64,000 nucleotides of DNA, from contig JAJEKV010000006.1 of NCBI GenBank assembly GCA_021234155.1, forward strand, positions 23,873,568 through 23,937,567. Reading direction: 5' to 3'. The DNA is from Isoetes taiwanensis. Its lineage: Eukaryota; Streptophyta; Lycopodiopsida; Isoetales; Isoetaceae. Numbering within the stretch: the stretch's first letter is position 1; every line of letters begins with the position of its first letter. Below are positions 1 to 12,418 of the stretch, piece after piece. Below the pieces are notes generated by a model. The model did not search any database. It saw nothing but the letters and a program-made list of their open reading frames with translations, and was not told the DNA's origin. The position numbers and the translations under genes were made by a program.

Positions 1-255
1 TTAATCTATTCACATGGATATCTATAGTTCCATCTAATCCCAAAGGATACCATTTTTTGTAGCTCTGAAGTACTTTATCGGCTTCTTGTACCTGTTTTAA
101 CTGATCATCCCCTGAGAATTTACATGCCATTAAAGACATATCTATATTATCATTGATGCCCTCTGTTGCATCAATTGCATCCATTGTTGTATCCACTATC
201 ACTAGTGCCTTTGTATTGTCCCACTCTCCCTCCTCTTATCCATTTCTTGCATCAA

Positions 256-985
256 CTAAGGAGTTTGTCCATTTCTTGCATCAACTAAGGAGTTTGGTAG
301 ATCTTGTAAGAGGTTTAGAGGCACTGTTTGTGAGTGCTTTATGAGGTTACCTTTCATGATAGTTTTCTTCAACCTTGTAAGAAATGTAGAGGCAATGACC
401 TCTTGGTTGTACATATTTCTACGTACAATAGATATTCCCTCTGCAAGTGCTTGTGTATCTTTTAGTCCACTTTCCAATAAGCTCTTATACGAAGCTAATT
501 TCCAGCCAAAACCTGCACATGAAAGATCTAATCCATTTTTGGCTACTTTCCATCAGTTGTAGTGCAAAGTGAACAAAATTTAAATCCCTGAAAATAACTA
601 GCTTTTTCCTGGAATCTTCAACCAACAAATCCAAACTTGCACTTTCAATGGCATGAATGCCAAGAACAATACCACCTCTTTGTGCTTTCTCCAATTGTGT
701 TCTTTTATACAAGAATACTAGGTCATTCTTCTGCCCACACGGTTGAACTTCCACAACCCAGCAACGAAAAAGACCACCAATAGTTTTCTCTGTTGGCTCC
801 ATACCACAAATATCTACTTGAAGCAACTTATCATCATCAATGATGAAGGGTTCCACCTTTTCTTTTGAAGATTTATCCCCGCCTAATATACATTGTACAT
901 TAACAAAGTAAGAATGAAGCAAATTGATATTAATAAGACCACCTATACATATACATATACATTGACCACCTAACATTGGCAACAT
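256..985 (-). CDS. Hypothetical gene fragment, probably two exons
   Basis: I do not recognise the family. Reading leftward, an open frame of about 150 codons starts at an ATG at 985 and ends near 490. A good acceptor (a pyrimidine-containing stretch ending GTGCAG at 518-513) opens a second frame beginning FGWKLASYKSLLESG, which runs on to about 256 and lacks a convincing ATG of its own. That pattern suggests a spliced gene or its remnant. The protein is soluble-looking, with no signal peptide or membrane helix, and has acidic patches. The first palindrome of the array at 997 lies just upstream of its start. No donor site for the proposed intron is obvious, so the structure is uncertain. It may be a transposon-encoded gene rather than a host gene. 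Confidence 0.3.
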
Positions 986-996
986 GTCAGAAGCTC

Positions 997-2085
<1,089 letters not shown>

Positions 2086-2313
2086 ATAGAAAAAATCAAA
2101 TTATAGGAGACTGCAAGCAAACAAAAGCACAAAGTCTATAATTTATCTCTTTGTCTGTATTGGTGCTTGGCTGGCCTTCAGAAGGTGTAATTAGCTTTCC
2201 ATTAGGTCGTTTAGCATTTTTAAAAATCCTTCTCAATGATGAAGGCCAATTATAGTTATAGACAATCTATCATCGGTTTACTTCAGAAGTGCGATGGATA
2301 CAATATGCAAAAG

Positions 2314-2453
2314 AACTAGAAACATGTATATCTAATTTTCAGTAAGATATTTAGCAAGCTTCTTTACTTCGACATCCACTAATAACTAGAAACACATATA
2401 TCTAATTTTCAGTAAGATATTTAGCAAGCTTCTTTGCTTCGACATCCATTAAT
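2314..2453. repeat. 70-bp tandem duplication
   Basis: Two adjacent copies of a 70-bp segment beginning AACTAGAAACA and ending GACATCCA(C/T)TAAT, with only a few differences. This is a recent local duplication with no coding content. Confidence 0.9.
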
Positions 2454-4900
2454 TAACCGAGAAGAAACACCAAAGAAACGAAGTAGAAGATTACTCATGT
2501 TGTTGGCGCTTCTTCTGGGCGCTTCCTGAGCCCGGTATCTCTATTGCTTTTCTCTTCTTGCTCTCCTTCAATTTGTCCGGCATCTTCTTCTTGCTTATTG
2601 TAGAACGTGGGCTTGCTACAATTTCTTCCATGACAGATTCTTGATGCTCATCTATCGCTATTGCATGATGTCGCATGCAAATGCTTTTCTCCTTGTTTCC
2701 TTTCCTCTTCTATCCTCCGTGGATTCTAATTCAATAAGCAATTCAAGAAAGCAATTCAAGATTCTAATTCAATAAGCAATTCAAATTCAAAACACGCAAT
2801 AAAAAAGCGGTGGTATTTTATTAAGAAATAAACTAAATTTAGTATTTAGTTAAAACGTTAATTTATTGGGGAGTTTGTTGGCAAGTATTATGCCGTATGG
2901 GATATAGACAGATGGATGGCCTAGATGAATGGCCTCGTTTGAATTCAAATTTGGATCTTGCATTGCATCTCTTGCAACTTTGGGCCTCTTGATTTTGCAA
3001 GTGTATCGTCTTGATCGTCTTGATTGTGCTGATTATTGCAAGCGTCCGGCGACATCTTGATTTTTCTCTTGCGGTCTCTTGATTGTGCAAGCGTCCCCGT
3101 CGATATCTTGATTTTTCTCTTGAAGTCTCTTGCGGCAGATGTCTGGGCGATTGTCTTGATTTTTTCTTTAAATGCAAAGAATGATCGGATGCTAAAGGTG
3201 AGTCTGCTCTCCGTTATGTTATTTTAAGTAAACTTTTTGTATGATCCATTTGCATCTTCTATATTGAGAAAGAAAAGACTAGGCTAAGCATTAAGAATGC
3301 TAAGCTTAACATCATAGAACAATGCAATGCAAGGGTCTCATTCAACATGGCAAGGGCCTTGGTCCCAATGGGTATCATCATAGAAAAAATGAATAAGAAA
3401 ATCTACAAGATTGGGAAGGCAAATCTGAATCCCCTTCATTAGTTGCATGCTACCACTCATCAAAGATGAAAAGCCACATAAAAAATAAAATAAAAAAGGG
3501 TACCTCTTGCGAAATTGAGAAGTGGTCACTCCTGCTACTGACTTCTTGCCTGGCAAATTTCTAGCTCTTATAGCTAGAGTATTATCAAAAAGTACTGATG
3601 TGCTAGATGATCCGTGAGGGGGCTCGGATCGAATGGTAGAGTCTTCATAAAAATCTAAATAGTAGAGTCTTCATAAAAACCAGGAGATTAGAATATTTAT
3701 AGATGGACAAACATTTTTTTTCCTATGCCTTTTTGAACTAAGAAAAGATCTATCCAAAGGCTAGATATGCACGGCTAGCGTTGATCCCGCCAATGTCCAT
3801 GTTTTTTTGTGAATTTGAATAGCGATTTGGAGGCCAAATTCCTCTTCTTGCATCTTGTGTGTGAGCTTTTTTTTTTGAAACCACTGGAAATCAGGAAGAA
3901 CCGAAGGCCGGAAGAAATTTGGAACACAAAATAGACCCGGATTTGAAACCACAAAATCCACGATACCTCTTGCAATTCAAGAGTAAAGTTAGAGCTTTTG
4001 ACTTCACTTTGGAGTTTCTAAAAGATCAAGATGTTATCCATTTCAGTCTTCTTGGTTTCTTCTTGGATATAAAAAGCAAAATGTTAAATTTGTTTCCATA
4101 AGCATGGCCATCAAATTCGTAGCAAATCCATTACCATTCTCGGTACCAGCCGAGAAAAAATTGGGTGTGAGAGAAAGATTTGCTTTGCATGATTTGCATC
4201 TTTGAGAGGTTGATTTGCATGCTGATTTACGTGAGAGGGATCGATTTGCATGCTTTGCATGCTGAGATTCCTCCTTCCTACTTAGAAATTTGTTCGAGGG
4301 TATGGCATAGGAAACATACCTTCTTCTTGAGAAACATAGGAAATTGAGAAACATACCTTCTTCTTGCTGGCATTCCGTATCGTGAGATATCCTGAGTCCT
4401 GAGGCATGCGCAAAACTCTGATGGCTGCAAGGTGAAAGTCCTGAGGCAGGTGCAAAATTGCTGATGGCAAATTGTTGATGGCGGAACTAGGCAAGGCGGC
4501 AAACTATTGTTGATGGCGGAATTAGGCAAGGCGAGGGCATATCGAAAAAGGCTAGGCCAGACCAACTATTTTAGAACCATCTCCGTGGCATGGCATAAAA
4601 TATCTGCACTAAAATTTGTTAAGCCACTTTTTTTCTCTTGCATGCTTTTTTAGTCTTTTTTTTTGTTTTGAATTTTTTTAGGAACAGTACGATAGTTGTA
4701 GTATGTTTTTAAATGTATGCTTAGGCTTTTTATATCTTATATCCACTAGAATATAATCTAATGGTATAAATGTGGTTTTCATAGTTTTTACTGAAAATCA
4801 TAATCCATAGCTATGGATAGCCCAGTTATGAATACTACGAATGTATGCTTGGACCCAGAGCCAGAGCCAGGTTAGTATTGTGTTATTTTTCATTCATGGA
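2454..4900. other. Non-coding stretch with local degenerate tandem repeats
   Basis: No gene is supported. A lysine-rich frame at 2491-2676 (minus) and an Arg-rich frame at 2863-3177 (minus) are short. The latter derives from a degenerate duplication around 3045-3135 (TCTTGATTTTTCTCTTG repeated). Further degenerate duplications lie at 4315-4365 (GAAACATACCTTCTTCTTG) and 4440-4525 (TGATGGCGGAA-TTAGGCAAGGCG). Confidence 0.6.
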
Positions 4901-4920
4901 GTTCACGGACTTGAGTCCGT

Positions 4921-5187
4921 TTGATATATATTTTTGCTTTTGCTATAGAGTTTGAATTCTTGATAGAAGGCAAAGTGGTTGCAAAGGGAGCAATCATAGC
5001 TATACGAGGACTTCTCCACTGTAAAGAATTAGAAATGGGATGGGCAAAGGTAGCTCTAAAGACCGCCGTGCATGGGAATGTGGATCTACCAAAGGAGAAT
5101 CCTGATGCAAAAACAATAGTAGAGGCTATAGGATCTTTTGTGGCACGGCATTTGAAAGACATAAAGAAAATAGACATGGTTAGTTAA
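4921..5187 (+). pseudogene. Transposon-type module, DUF8039-like
   Basis: The 88-codon frame holds a compact domain: a VVAKG strand, an L-C-KELEMGWAKV segment, a DLPKENPD proline turn, and an EAIGSFVA helix. This order (VAxG, then V-x-V, then LPxPxxD, then an A-xG-x-V helix) resembles the DUF8039 module found beside plant En/Spm-type transposases; that match is from memory of the pattern, not a search. The frame closes in TAG-rich sequence at 5187, and a second coding block of the same style starts at 5539 on the same strand, so this is probably the N-terminal part of one decayed transposon gene. A single family B palindrome lies 1 bp upstream (4903-4920). Confidence 0.45.
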
Positions 5188-5538
5188 TATTCTCCCTTTA
5201 TATAAATCTCTCTTTTCTTAAATGTCTTCGTGAGATAATAAATTAGTTTGATATGGTATGCCTTATGTAGCAACAAAACACGACCAGGTGTACTTCTTGA
5301 AGAGGATACAGTTGAAACCTGTTGAGGGGATACAAGTCTTACTTCAAAAAGGACTGAGTGGAAGAACAAGAAGTTTAGATTAGTCCATTCACGTTACGGA
5401 GAAACATTTGCAATTGCAATCATGTGTAATTGCGATCTTTTTAGATGGATGGCTGAAGATTTGCCACTTGGAGATGATCACGGGATTGTTTGCTATTACT
5501 CATTTGTTACCTAACTACAATTCAATGAGGCGAGCAAT

Positions 5539-6360
5539 GTGAGTAACAATTGTCGTGTATGCAAAGGCATGGTTGAGATTTCTACTCTGATGCGATGGCC
5601 GATAGGGCCCAATGTAGATAATGAGTTTGTAGAACATTCTTTCTCTATGTCTCCAGAGAATGTTCTCTTATACAAGAAGAGGAAGGCTCACTTCTCGGTG
5701 AAGAAAGCAATAAAACTAAAATTGAAGAGAGAAGATGAGGGAGAAATATCTAACCCTAAGAAAAAATTGAAAAAAGCAGAACATATGTGTAACTGTTCAA
5801 AGGAGATTGTTCAAGAAACAAGGGGAAGACCTTGTTGTCCTTCTTGGTGCACAGTTAAATTCTCCATCGAAGAAATACAAAATATCAGGAAAAAGTTTTG
5901 GACCCAGACTTCAAGTGATAAAAAGAATATAATGTATTCTATGTTTGGATCCAGCATTAGAGATGCAAATACAGGTCACATGAGATATCCATTAGAGAAT
6001 AGATGGGTCTGCAGAGAAGCAATGACATGCATGATTGGTTTTACAGAGAGCACTTTCTATAGGTACCACAATGAATATAGAGATGGTGCAAGAAAAGCAG
6101 TACATGGGAATACAGGTACTATCAAAACTAGGAGCAACACTATGATGGCAATTGAAGTGTTTGGTAACTTTGTTAAATACATGGCTGAATCGATGCCACA
6201 CAAGACAAAATTAAATGAGCATGGGAACAAAGAGGTGAAGCGTGTCTTGCCACCTCAATACATTCAAAAAGAGTGTTTACAAGAGATCAACACTGTTCTA
6301 ACACAAATAGGTGGACGAGCAATCTCTCAGTCAGCTTCTAGCAGAATCTGGAATATGTAG
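5539..6360 (+). pseudogene. N-terminal part of a DUF7869-type transposon protein
   Basis: A 273-codon frame without a convincing ATG start (it opens at GTG). It contains a Lys-rich basic segment (about residues 55-90), a cysteine cluster (CNCSKEIVQETRGRPCCPSWC, shown here as C-x-C then CC-x3-C), a VCREAMTCMIGFTESTFYRY helix and an AESMPHKTKLN segment followed by RVLPPQYIQKE. This succession is typical of large uncharacterised plant and protist transposon proteins that carry DUF7869 downstream, and a DUF7869-like remnant does follow at 7385. The frame ends at TAG 6358-6360, after which stops occur in all frames up to 7385. I regard 4921-8627 as one dead element. Confidence 0.5.
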
Positions 6361-6483
6361 CAAAATAACAGGGGGTTCCAGGGGGATTTGATATAGATAT
6401 AATTCTTGAAACCATAGACCATATCCTAAAACAATTCAATGGGTTATTATAAAAAAAAAAACATAGATTTAAGATAAAAAATC

Positions 6484-6572
6484 GTCACATTAGCTCACTG
6501 GTTAGATTGGTTAAAGTAGTCTTATTAGGACATTGAGTTATTTTGGTAGAGGTTCGAATCCCCGTATTCCAT
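6484..6572 (+). other. tRNA-like sequence, possible SINE head
   Basis: An A-box-like TAGCTCACTGGTTAGA at 6491 and a B-box GGTTCGAATCC at 6551 are in the right order on the plus strand. They are about 60 bp apart, longer than in an intronless tRNA. The flanking bases do not form a convincing acceptor stem and the T-stem has a mismatch. A tRNA-derived SINE head or a dead tRNA fits better than a functional tRNA gene. Confidence 0.35.
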
Positions 6573-7384
6573 ATTTTAAAAGCTCAAGCGAAACCGTATA
6601 GAGACTCGATATACCATCAAAACCTTAGGGAAACTCATATTCGACATCTTAAAATCATAGGCGTCCCCAATCATAATTGAGCATAATCGAAACGAGAGGT
6701 GTCCAGAGGCTCCAACATACAGTTTGGGCCGTAGGATTGACAGATCCGACGACTGTGGTAGTCCAGGGTGCACCTCGTTTAGAATATGTGATGTGGTGGT
6801 GGCAAAGAATAATAGCTTTTCAAAGTGTAACACTTGCATACAATTGTGAGAGGCTTTGAGAAGTACAGTTGTACCTGAGCAAAGAAATGTTTTGAGAAAT
6901 GAGATACATTGACATCAGAATGAGCAAACATCATGTAGGGCAATCTATTATCGTGGATGCGTATTTTCTTCAATGGAACCCCAAAAAGATATTTATGCAT
7001 CATACACGATAAAATGGATCAACACAAAACTTTTTTTCCTAGATTTTCACCAATCCTAAAAAGTTGTGCTAATGCACAAATAGTTGAAGATCTCACTAGC
7101 GGGGAATGTTGACCCATGGACACGGAATAGGTGTGTATGGTCATTTCTCATTAGATCTATGGGAAGATGGACCTAATTTTCATGTTGGCTCTATATCTTC
7201 AAATGTTTTCCTGTTACAATCTAGAAAAGAGGTAGCAAAGATAGCAATGCTTTGTTTGGGGCTCTTCTAAATGATGAGACACATGTTGCAACTAAACAGA
7301 TGGAAAGAATGCAAAGTTTTTAGCGGAAGGGAACCAATCACTTGACAACTATAGATAAGGCGTCTCACGGAGTAGTGGGGAGAA

Positions 7385-7935
7385 AGCTACCTCAAGAATT
7401 GTGTCTACAACTTGATAATTGCTTTAGCCAAAATAAGAATAGATGGCTATTTCAAGCATGCTCATTCTTGGCAAACACAAAAATGTGTTCGAGGTTGTGA
7501 AGGTTGGGTTTCTTATGGTTGGTCACACACAAAGGGCATGATGTGGATGCCTTCTTTGGAGTGTTCTCCTCTTTGTTTACTAACGAAATCAATAACGGCG
7601 TTTCCACAACTAATGGAGTTATTTGCAAAACGCACAAAAAAAACCATCACCTATATCATTCTTAGTTGATGAAGTTCCAGTTGGAAATCCTTTGGAGCCA
7701 TATATGCGAAGGAAACCTTGCTTTGACCAGGTCATTCCAAACCCTTACAATTCAAATTAAGGTTAAAGAAGGTGTTCCTATAATGCAATATAAGATCGCG
7801 TTAAATGATCAAGATTGGATCCCTACCAATGGATATGAAATGTGGAGAAGAGATAAAGATGGTAAGGTAATGATTCCCGAAGGCGAGCCTTTGTCACTCC
7901 CCGCTCAAGAACACCAAAGATCAATGAAGGATTGA
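7385..7935 (+). pseudogene. DUF7869-like domain, frameshifted
   Basis: The first frame carries LPQELCLQLDN followed by a Q-NKNR helix and, after a stop (TGA near 7501) and a small shift, GHDVDAFFG. The family signature I recognise is LxLQLDN...NKN...VGHTHxDVDAxF. Both halves are present but out of frame with each other. From 7666 another frame (89 codons) continues with a VPIMQYKIALNDQDW segment and GEPLSLPAQEHQ, consistent with the region after the domain in such proteins. Multiple stops make this non-functional. It follows the N-terminal block at 5539 on the same strand with decayed sequence between them. Confidence 0.5.
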
Positions 7936-8151
7936 TGAGAGGACTTAAACAATTTATTAGCCATTGGCAAGATATTTTACAACAACCAACACCGAAAGTG
8001 TAGCAAAGAAAGATTCTTTACTGAGAAGGTGATTATATATTGGGAGAAAGTGGGTGAGGCCTTGCAAAACATTGATGGAGGAGGACCCTTGAAAGATGGA
8101 TTTCTTCCAATTTCTAGATGGGAGAAGAAATCCTAGAACATGTTGAGTTGA

Positions 8152-8627
8152 ATGTTGGTACCCTCGCAAAAAAGCTTGGCTAATTGGCATGTTGGTAGCA
8201 AGTCTAGCAGGCCCCAATGGCATGGCCTACCGATTGATAAACTTACAAAGGATGTGAAAAAGGGGTATTACGTTCTTATTAAACCTGATAATCTAGATGT
8301 ATATCCAGTTTGGTTAGGTGAGGTTAGATGTGTACCTACCAAGGATGATGATAAACCCGGACTAGAAAACTATTGGATTGAAGTTCAATATTGGGCTCCA
8401 AAATGGAATATGAGAAAAAAGAAAAAGCCAAAAAAAAGGAGGTTTATGAAAATTGTTGGGACAAGACTTGGGTTTTGAATCATTCAGATCCCCAAGGAAA
8501 GAAAAAAGTAAGTTGTATTCTTTGGTCCTATGCACCACCAAGGGGAAAAGACATCACGTCCATACGGGAACATAAGATTCCAAAAGTACACACGAAGAAA
8601 GCAAAGTATAATTTAAGTTTAGGATGA
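8152..8627 (+). pseudogene. C-terminal part of the same transposon-type protein
   Basis: The frame at 8152-8478 contains GYYVLIKPDNLDVYPVWLGEV and then an EVQYWAPKWN segment. The overlapping frame at 8391-8627 contains ENCWDKTWVL and ILWSYAPPRG. In related proteins these parts form one C-terminal module (a WLGxV strand, then W-x-P near an aromatic-rich end), so a frameshift around 8400-8440, inside an A-rich stretch, has split them. Nothing downstream to 8640 continues the frame. Confidence 0.4.
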
Positions 8628-8639
8628 TGCGACTTTTAT

Positions 8640-8790
8640 CATGCTCAATAAGTCTATTCTTTGCTAAGGTTTTCCCTCAAATACCCTTTAGGGTGAGGGT
8701 TTTTAATCTGGATCCGGCCCTGTTTTTTTATTTGTTTAAGTCCTATAGGCCGATTGGTGCAATGTGGATGATAAAGTTCAATTCAATTCA
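8640..8790 (+). mobile_element. Probable 3' end of a truncated LINE
   Basis: The segment has the look of a plant LINE 3' end: a TTTTCCC...AAATACCC-TTTAGGGTGAGGGTTTTTAATC foldable motif, a GGCCGATTGG segment, and a tail of repeated TTCAA around 8777-8793. The same succession (TTTCCCCC, AACCCTTCAGGGCAGGGTTTTTTAA, GACCGATTG, ATTCT-repeat tail) occurs at 46.8 kb. No LINE coding sequence is attached. Confidence 0.35.
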
Positions 8791-9052
8791 GTTTAAATTT
8801 TATTTAAAGAGATGTACTATCTGTATATTTGATTAAGAATCTACTTATTGGTTTGTTTTGTTTTCCACAATGTACTCCCCAAAGTAATTATTTATATAGA
8901 TTGACTTATACATCTGTGTTTTGGATTTTGTACGTACTCCATCCTTTTATAAATGATCAAGTTGGTTCTATTGCTTAAGATATTTAACTCCTATTTAAAA
9001 TGTATTGACTAAGTTTTGGACTTGCAAAAATGTGTCATATCTCTCAAATTAA

Positions 9053-9952
9053 TTGCATAGAGCTTTTTCACACAAAAGAAGGATGGATCAATTTAGAGAT
9101 TCTCAAAGATTAGAAGCAGTTCATTGGAAGATTGCAAGCAGTGATGAAATGAATATCCATTGGTATATGAAGAGGCTGAAGTGTGCTATTGCTCACAAGG
9201 TGAAGGATAAACAACCTATTGCTAGAAGCACAAAAGTATGCTTTCAAGACAGAAGATAAATTGGGATACATTCATGAAGTTGCTGCTCCAGAGCATAAAG
9301 CAACAAAGGAGATTGTAGAAAAAGTTTCTAAGCTTATGATAGGGGAGATATCAAGGGAGGTTTAGTTTATTACTTGTGATTGTGGATCTATTGGACATTC
9401 TGAAACCACATGTAGATTGCTGAAATTTTGTTCAAGATGTCAAATCAAGGGTCATAATTAGGAAGAAGAGATTCTTTGAGAGGGATAATGGCTAATCTGA
9501 TATTTGTTGTTATTGCAACAAGCACCACCTATTCCTAACCACAACTTCCAATGATGCCACAAGCTCCAATGGATTTTACACAAATGGTGCAACCAAGTAA
9601 GGCTCATTTGTATTGCAAGTTATGTGACAAATTCAAGCATGATGAAAGTACTTGTTGAAAAATTTATGAGAAACCAGAATGTGCAACCAACAAGTATCCA
9701 CCAAGGCAGCGAGTGTTTGAATCAATAACTCTTCCTAATAATGATATTCGCATTCAAGATGCAAAGCACATTGAAAATTCTCAAATGAAGACTCGTATTG
9801 AGGAACTTAAGAAGCAAGAGAAGACAAAATTAGTTGTGAATTATGCATTTGCTGAGGTGGAGGATGAACCATCTCAGCAAGAAGAAGACATTGGAGAAGT
9901 CAATGCGGTTAACAATCACAAAACATGGTCCAAGAACAAAGAGTAGTGCCGA
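9053..9952 (+). pseudogene. Ty3/gypsy gag remnant with zinc-knuckle traces
   Basis: Interrupted frames show a capsid-like stretch (9053-9259), a CDCGSIGHSETTC knuckle near 9376 whose first cysteine is not in the canonical place, and a second knuckle CKLCDKFKHDESTC near 9620, followed by a stop. From 9713 a 77-codon acidic linker (EEDIGEVNAVNNHKTW) leads into another frame at 9925-10242. Stops and frameshifts occur every 100-250 bp. The domain order agrees with a gag that leads into the protease found at 10257. Confidence 0.5.
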
Positions 9953-10256
9953 TTGCAGAGAAGTCTAAGAGATCTTTGCCAAAGGCTTTGAGAGGACAAG
10001 ATTTAAAGGTGCCGGCACCTACGAATGTGCAATTCAATGTGCTGCCCACAGAACAATTTCAGTCTATAGAGGAAAATCAACCCATATTGACACCTCTAGT
10101 GGTGGATGAGGAAATTAGAATAAAGATAATGTCATCAGCTAAGTTTTGGCCACTAAAGTCACATATTCTTGAGCAATTGATGCATTATTCTCCCAATTTG
10201 TTGCAAAGAGTTAGGAGGACGAACAAAAATCTAAGATTTTAGTCCAAAAAATTATA

Positions 10257-10520
10257 TTGAATGATAGAAACAAAAATATCACAAAGCTACCAGCTCGGCA
10301 ATCCAAGGATTCAAGACCATTTCTTTGTGATGTGACTGTTAATGGATATTTAGTCAAAGGAGCCACCATAGATACGGGCAATGGAGTGAATGTAATGCCT
10401 TACCATACAATGCTTCAACTTGGATTGAAAATGATGGAACCAACAACTATAATGCTCAAAGCATTCAATCAAATGAAGGTGCAGCCTATGGGAGTTATAA
10501 GACGTGTATTTCCGACCTAA
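10257..10520 (+). pseudogene. Retropepsin-like protease domain (Ty3/gypsy)
   Basis: An 87-codon frame with FLCDVTVNGYLVKGATIDTG, where IDTG is the aspartic-protease active site, then NGVNVMPYHTMLQLGL and MKVQPMGVI. This is the usual layout of plant gypsy retropepsins (flap strand, D-T/S-G, then a V-MP helix). The frame ends at 10520 exactly where a different domain (integrase zinc-binding) begins, so the expected downstream reverse transcriptase is missing here. Confidence 0.65.
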
Positions 10521-10860
10521 AGTGGCAGCACTGGAGCAAGGGGAAAACAGGAATCCCTATAAGATAGAAACATCCAAGTTATTCTACCACAATCGGTTAT
10601 GCATACCGGATAATGCAGAACTTAAACAGCAGATTATGAAGGAGGCTCATGATAGTCCAGTATCGGGTCACCCAGGAGTTCATAAAACTCTTCGCAAGGT
10701 CCACAAGCAGTTCTTTTGGCCTAGCATGAAAGGAGATCTTAAGTTATGTTGCCAGATGTCTACCATGTCAGAAGGTGAAAGTCTCTCACCAAAAGATTGC
10801 AGGGGAATTGCAACCGTTGGATATCCCCGATAGGTGGAAGCAATTTTGGATTTCATAGTT
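10504..10860 (+). pseudogene. Integrase H2C2 zinc-binding domain (Ty3/gypsy)
   Basis: The frame shows LCIPDNAELKQQIMKEAHDS, then SGHPGVHKTLRKV and FFWPSM: the HHCC domain of gypsy integrases (H in EAHD, H in SGHPG). The two cysteines (CLPC followed by QKVK) are present in a neighbouring frame near 10755, so a 1-2 bp indel around 10745 breaks the domain. No DDE catalytic core is recognisable downstream. Confidence 0.65.
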
Positions 10861-11299
10861 TTAAAATTTTTAGAGAGTGTGCATGCTGAAATTTATACTT
10901 TATTCTTGAAATTTGGACATGGTTGGACATTATGCAAAGCTGAGACTTCATGGAGGAGGCGTGAATGAACATCTTTCACGGAAATACAAGATTACTATAG
11001 ATCATCCTAATGGCACCTTTCTTTTGCAATCCGTCTTTTGAGCAGCCCATGATTAGAAATCAGCAAAGAGGATGCTATGGTGTCGGGACAGCAAGGTCTT
11101 AGTTATTTCGTGCCTTAGAAGTGGGTAAGAAGGAAGATAAGATTTTGTAAAAATGGTCAAAAGGGACCCAAATTTTAAAAATATGTCATTTACAGCAGCA
11201 AATTGCAGACAAGTATCTCCAATCAGCAAGGTATTGCTCATAATCAAGTAGAGAGTTAGTTTTGACGTCAAGCATGGGCGGGACAAACAGAAATCTGCC

Positions 11300-11530
11300 C
11301 ATTATAAAAGGACAAATGTATTTTGATGGCTAAGCTCAAGAATTATGGAGGTATAGGAGTATTTCTAATATATGGGCATAAGATAGATAGTAGTTTTAAC
11401 GTCACGCCACTAGGCATGCATTGCAAGCAGTTATGAGGGTGAATACGATGCACTTATTCAAAGGATGAATTTGACAAAGAAGAAGCGTATTGATTGTTTG
11501 ACTCTTTTTGGAGACTTGTTGTTGGTGTGT
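11300..11530 (+). pseudogene. RNase H domain remnant (Ty3/gypsy)
   Basis: Broken frames give NYGGIGVFLIYGHKIDSSFN, then GEYDALIQRMNL and LTLFGDLLLV. This matches the gypsy RNase H pattern GGxGVxLxxP...AEYxALxxGLxxA...VxGDSxLV, with E and D residues in place. The domain is split by stops. It sits upstream of the reverse transcriptase at 11.7 kb, whereas RNase H normally follows RT. Confidence 0.45.
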
Positions 11531-11689
11531 TAACAATTTATGGATTAATTTCAGGGTTTAACATTCTATCCATGTTCATCAAGTTCTCCACATTCACCAT
11601 ATTTATTACAGTCACCAAAGTCAGTCAAGAACATCAATATTTCCCAGGGAGATTAAGAAGAATTGGTATATTCAAGAGGAAGAGCATGA

Positions 11690-12418
11690 TTTGATATCTC
11701 TATTACGAGAATTCAGGGATGTTTTGGCAAGAAACTACAAAGAATTGACAGGCATTCCACCAGAGATTGTAGTTCATACCAATGACTTAAAACAAGGATC
11801 AAAAGCAGTTCAACAGCACAAAGGAGAATGGGTCCAGTTGTAGAGGAACAAATAAAGGGCAAAGTCATGAATTTGTTGGAGGTCGGTCAGATTGGATCAG
11901 TTCTATTGTACCAATGAGGAATCCAAATAATTCAATCCAAGTATGCATTGATTACAAGGATCTCAACAAGGCTACCAAAAGAGATCATTTTCCTATACCA
12001 TTCATAGACACTGTTGGATATTGTTGCAAGAAATCAGGCCTATTCTTTCTTGGATAGTTACTTAGGATATAATCAGATTCAAATCTATTCACCACACCAA
12101 GCAATGGCGGTTTTTAGAATACCATTTGGCATTTGTGCTTATAAGATATTACCTTTTGGCCTCACAAATGTTCTAGCCACATTTAAACATACTATGACAT
12201 ATGTTTTCTATGATATTTTAGACTTTTTGAGAGTCTTTATAGATGATTTAACAGTATTTTTAATCCAAGAAGAGATCACTTGGATCATCTTAGAAAAGTT
12301 CTTGAAAAGTGCAGATTGTACCCCAAACCTTATTTTGAAAGAGAAATGCTATTTTAAGCGATTAACATTTGGCATAGCTCCAATTGCAGGAAATTGGTGC
12401 AGAATTTTTGAGTTATAG
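11690..12418 (+). pseudogene. Ty3/gypsy reverse transcriptase remnant
   Basis: Starting near 11695 the frame gives an REFRDVLARNYKELTGIPPE segment, then after stops VCIDYKDLNKATKRDHFPIP (the typical RT motif before motif A). The 134-codon frame from 12014 has SFLDSYLGYNQI (motif A, catalytic D), AVFRIPFGICAYKILPFGLT (motif B) and VFIDDLTVF, where the motif C YxDD has become IDD. Frameshifts and stops remove activity. The frame ends at TAG 12416-12418 without an RNase H or connection domain. Confidence 0.75.
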
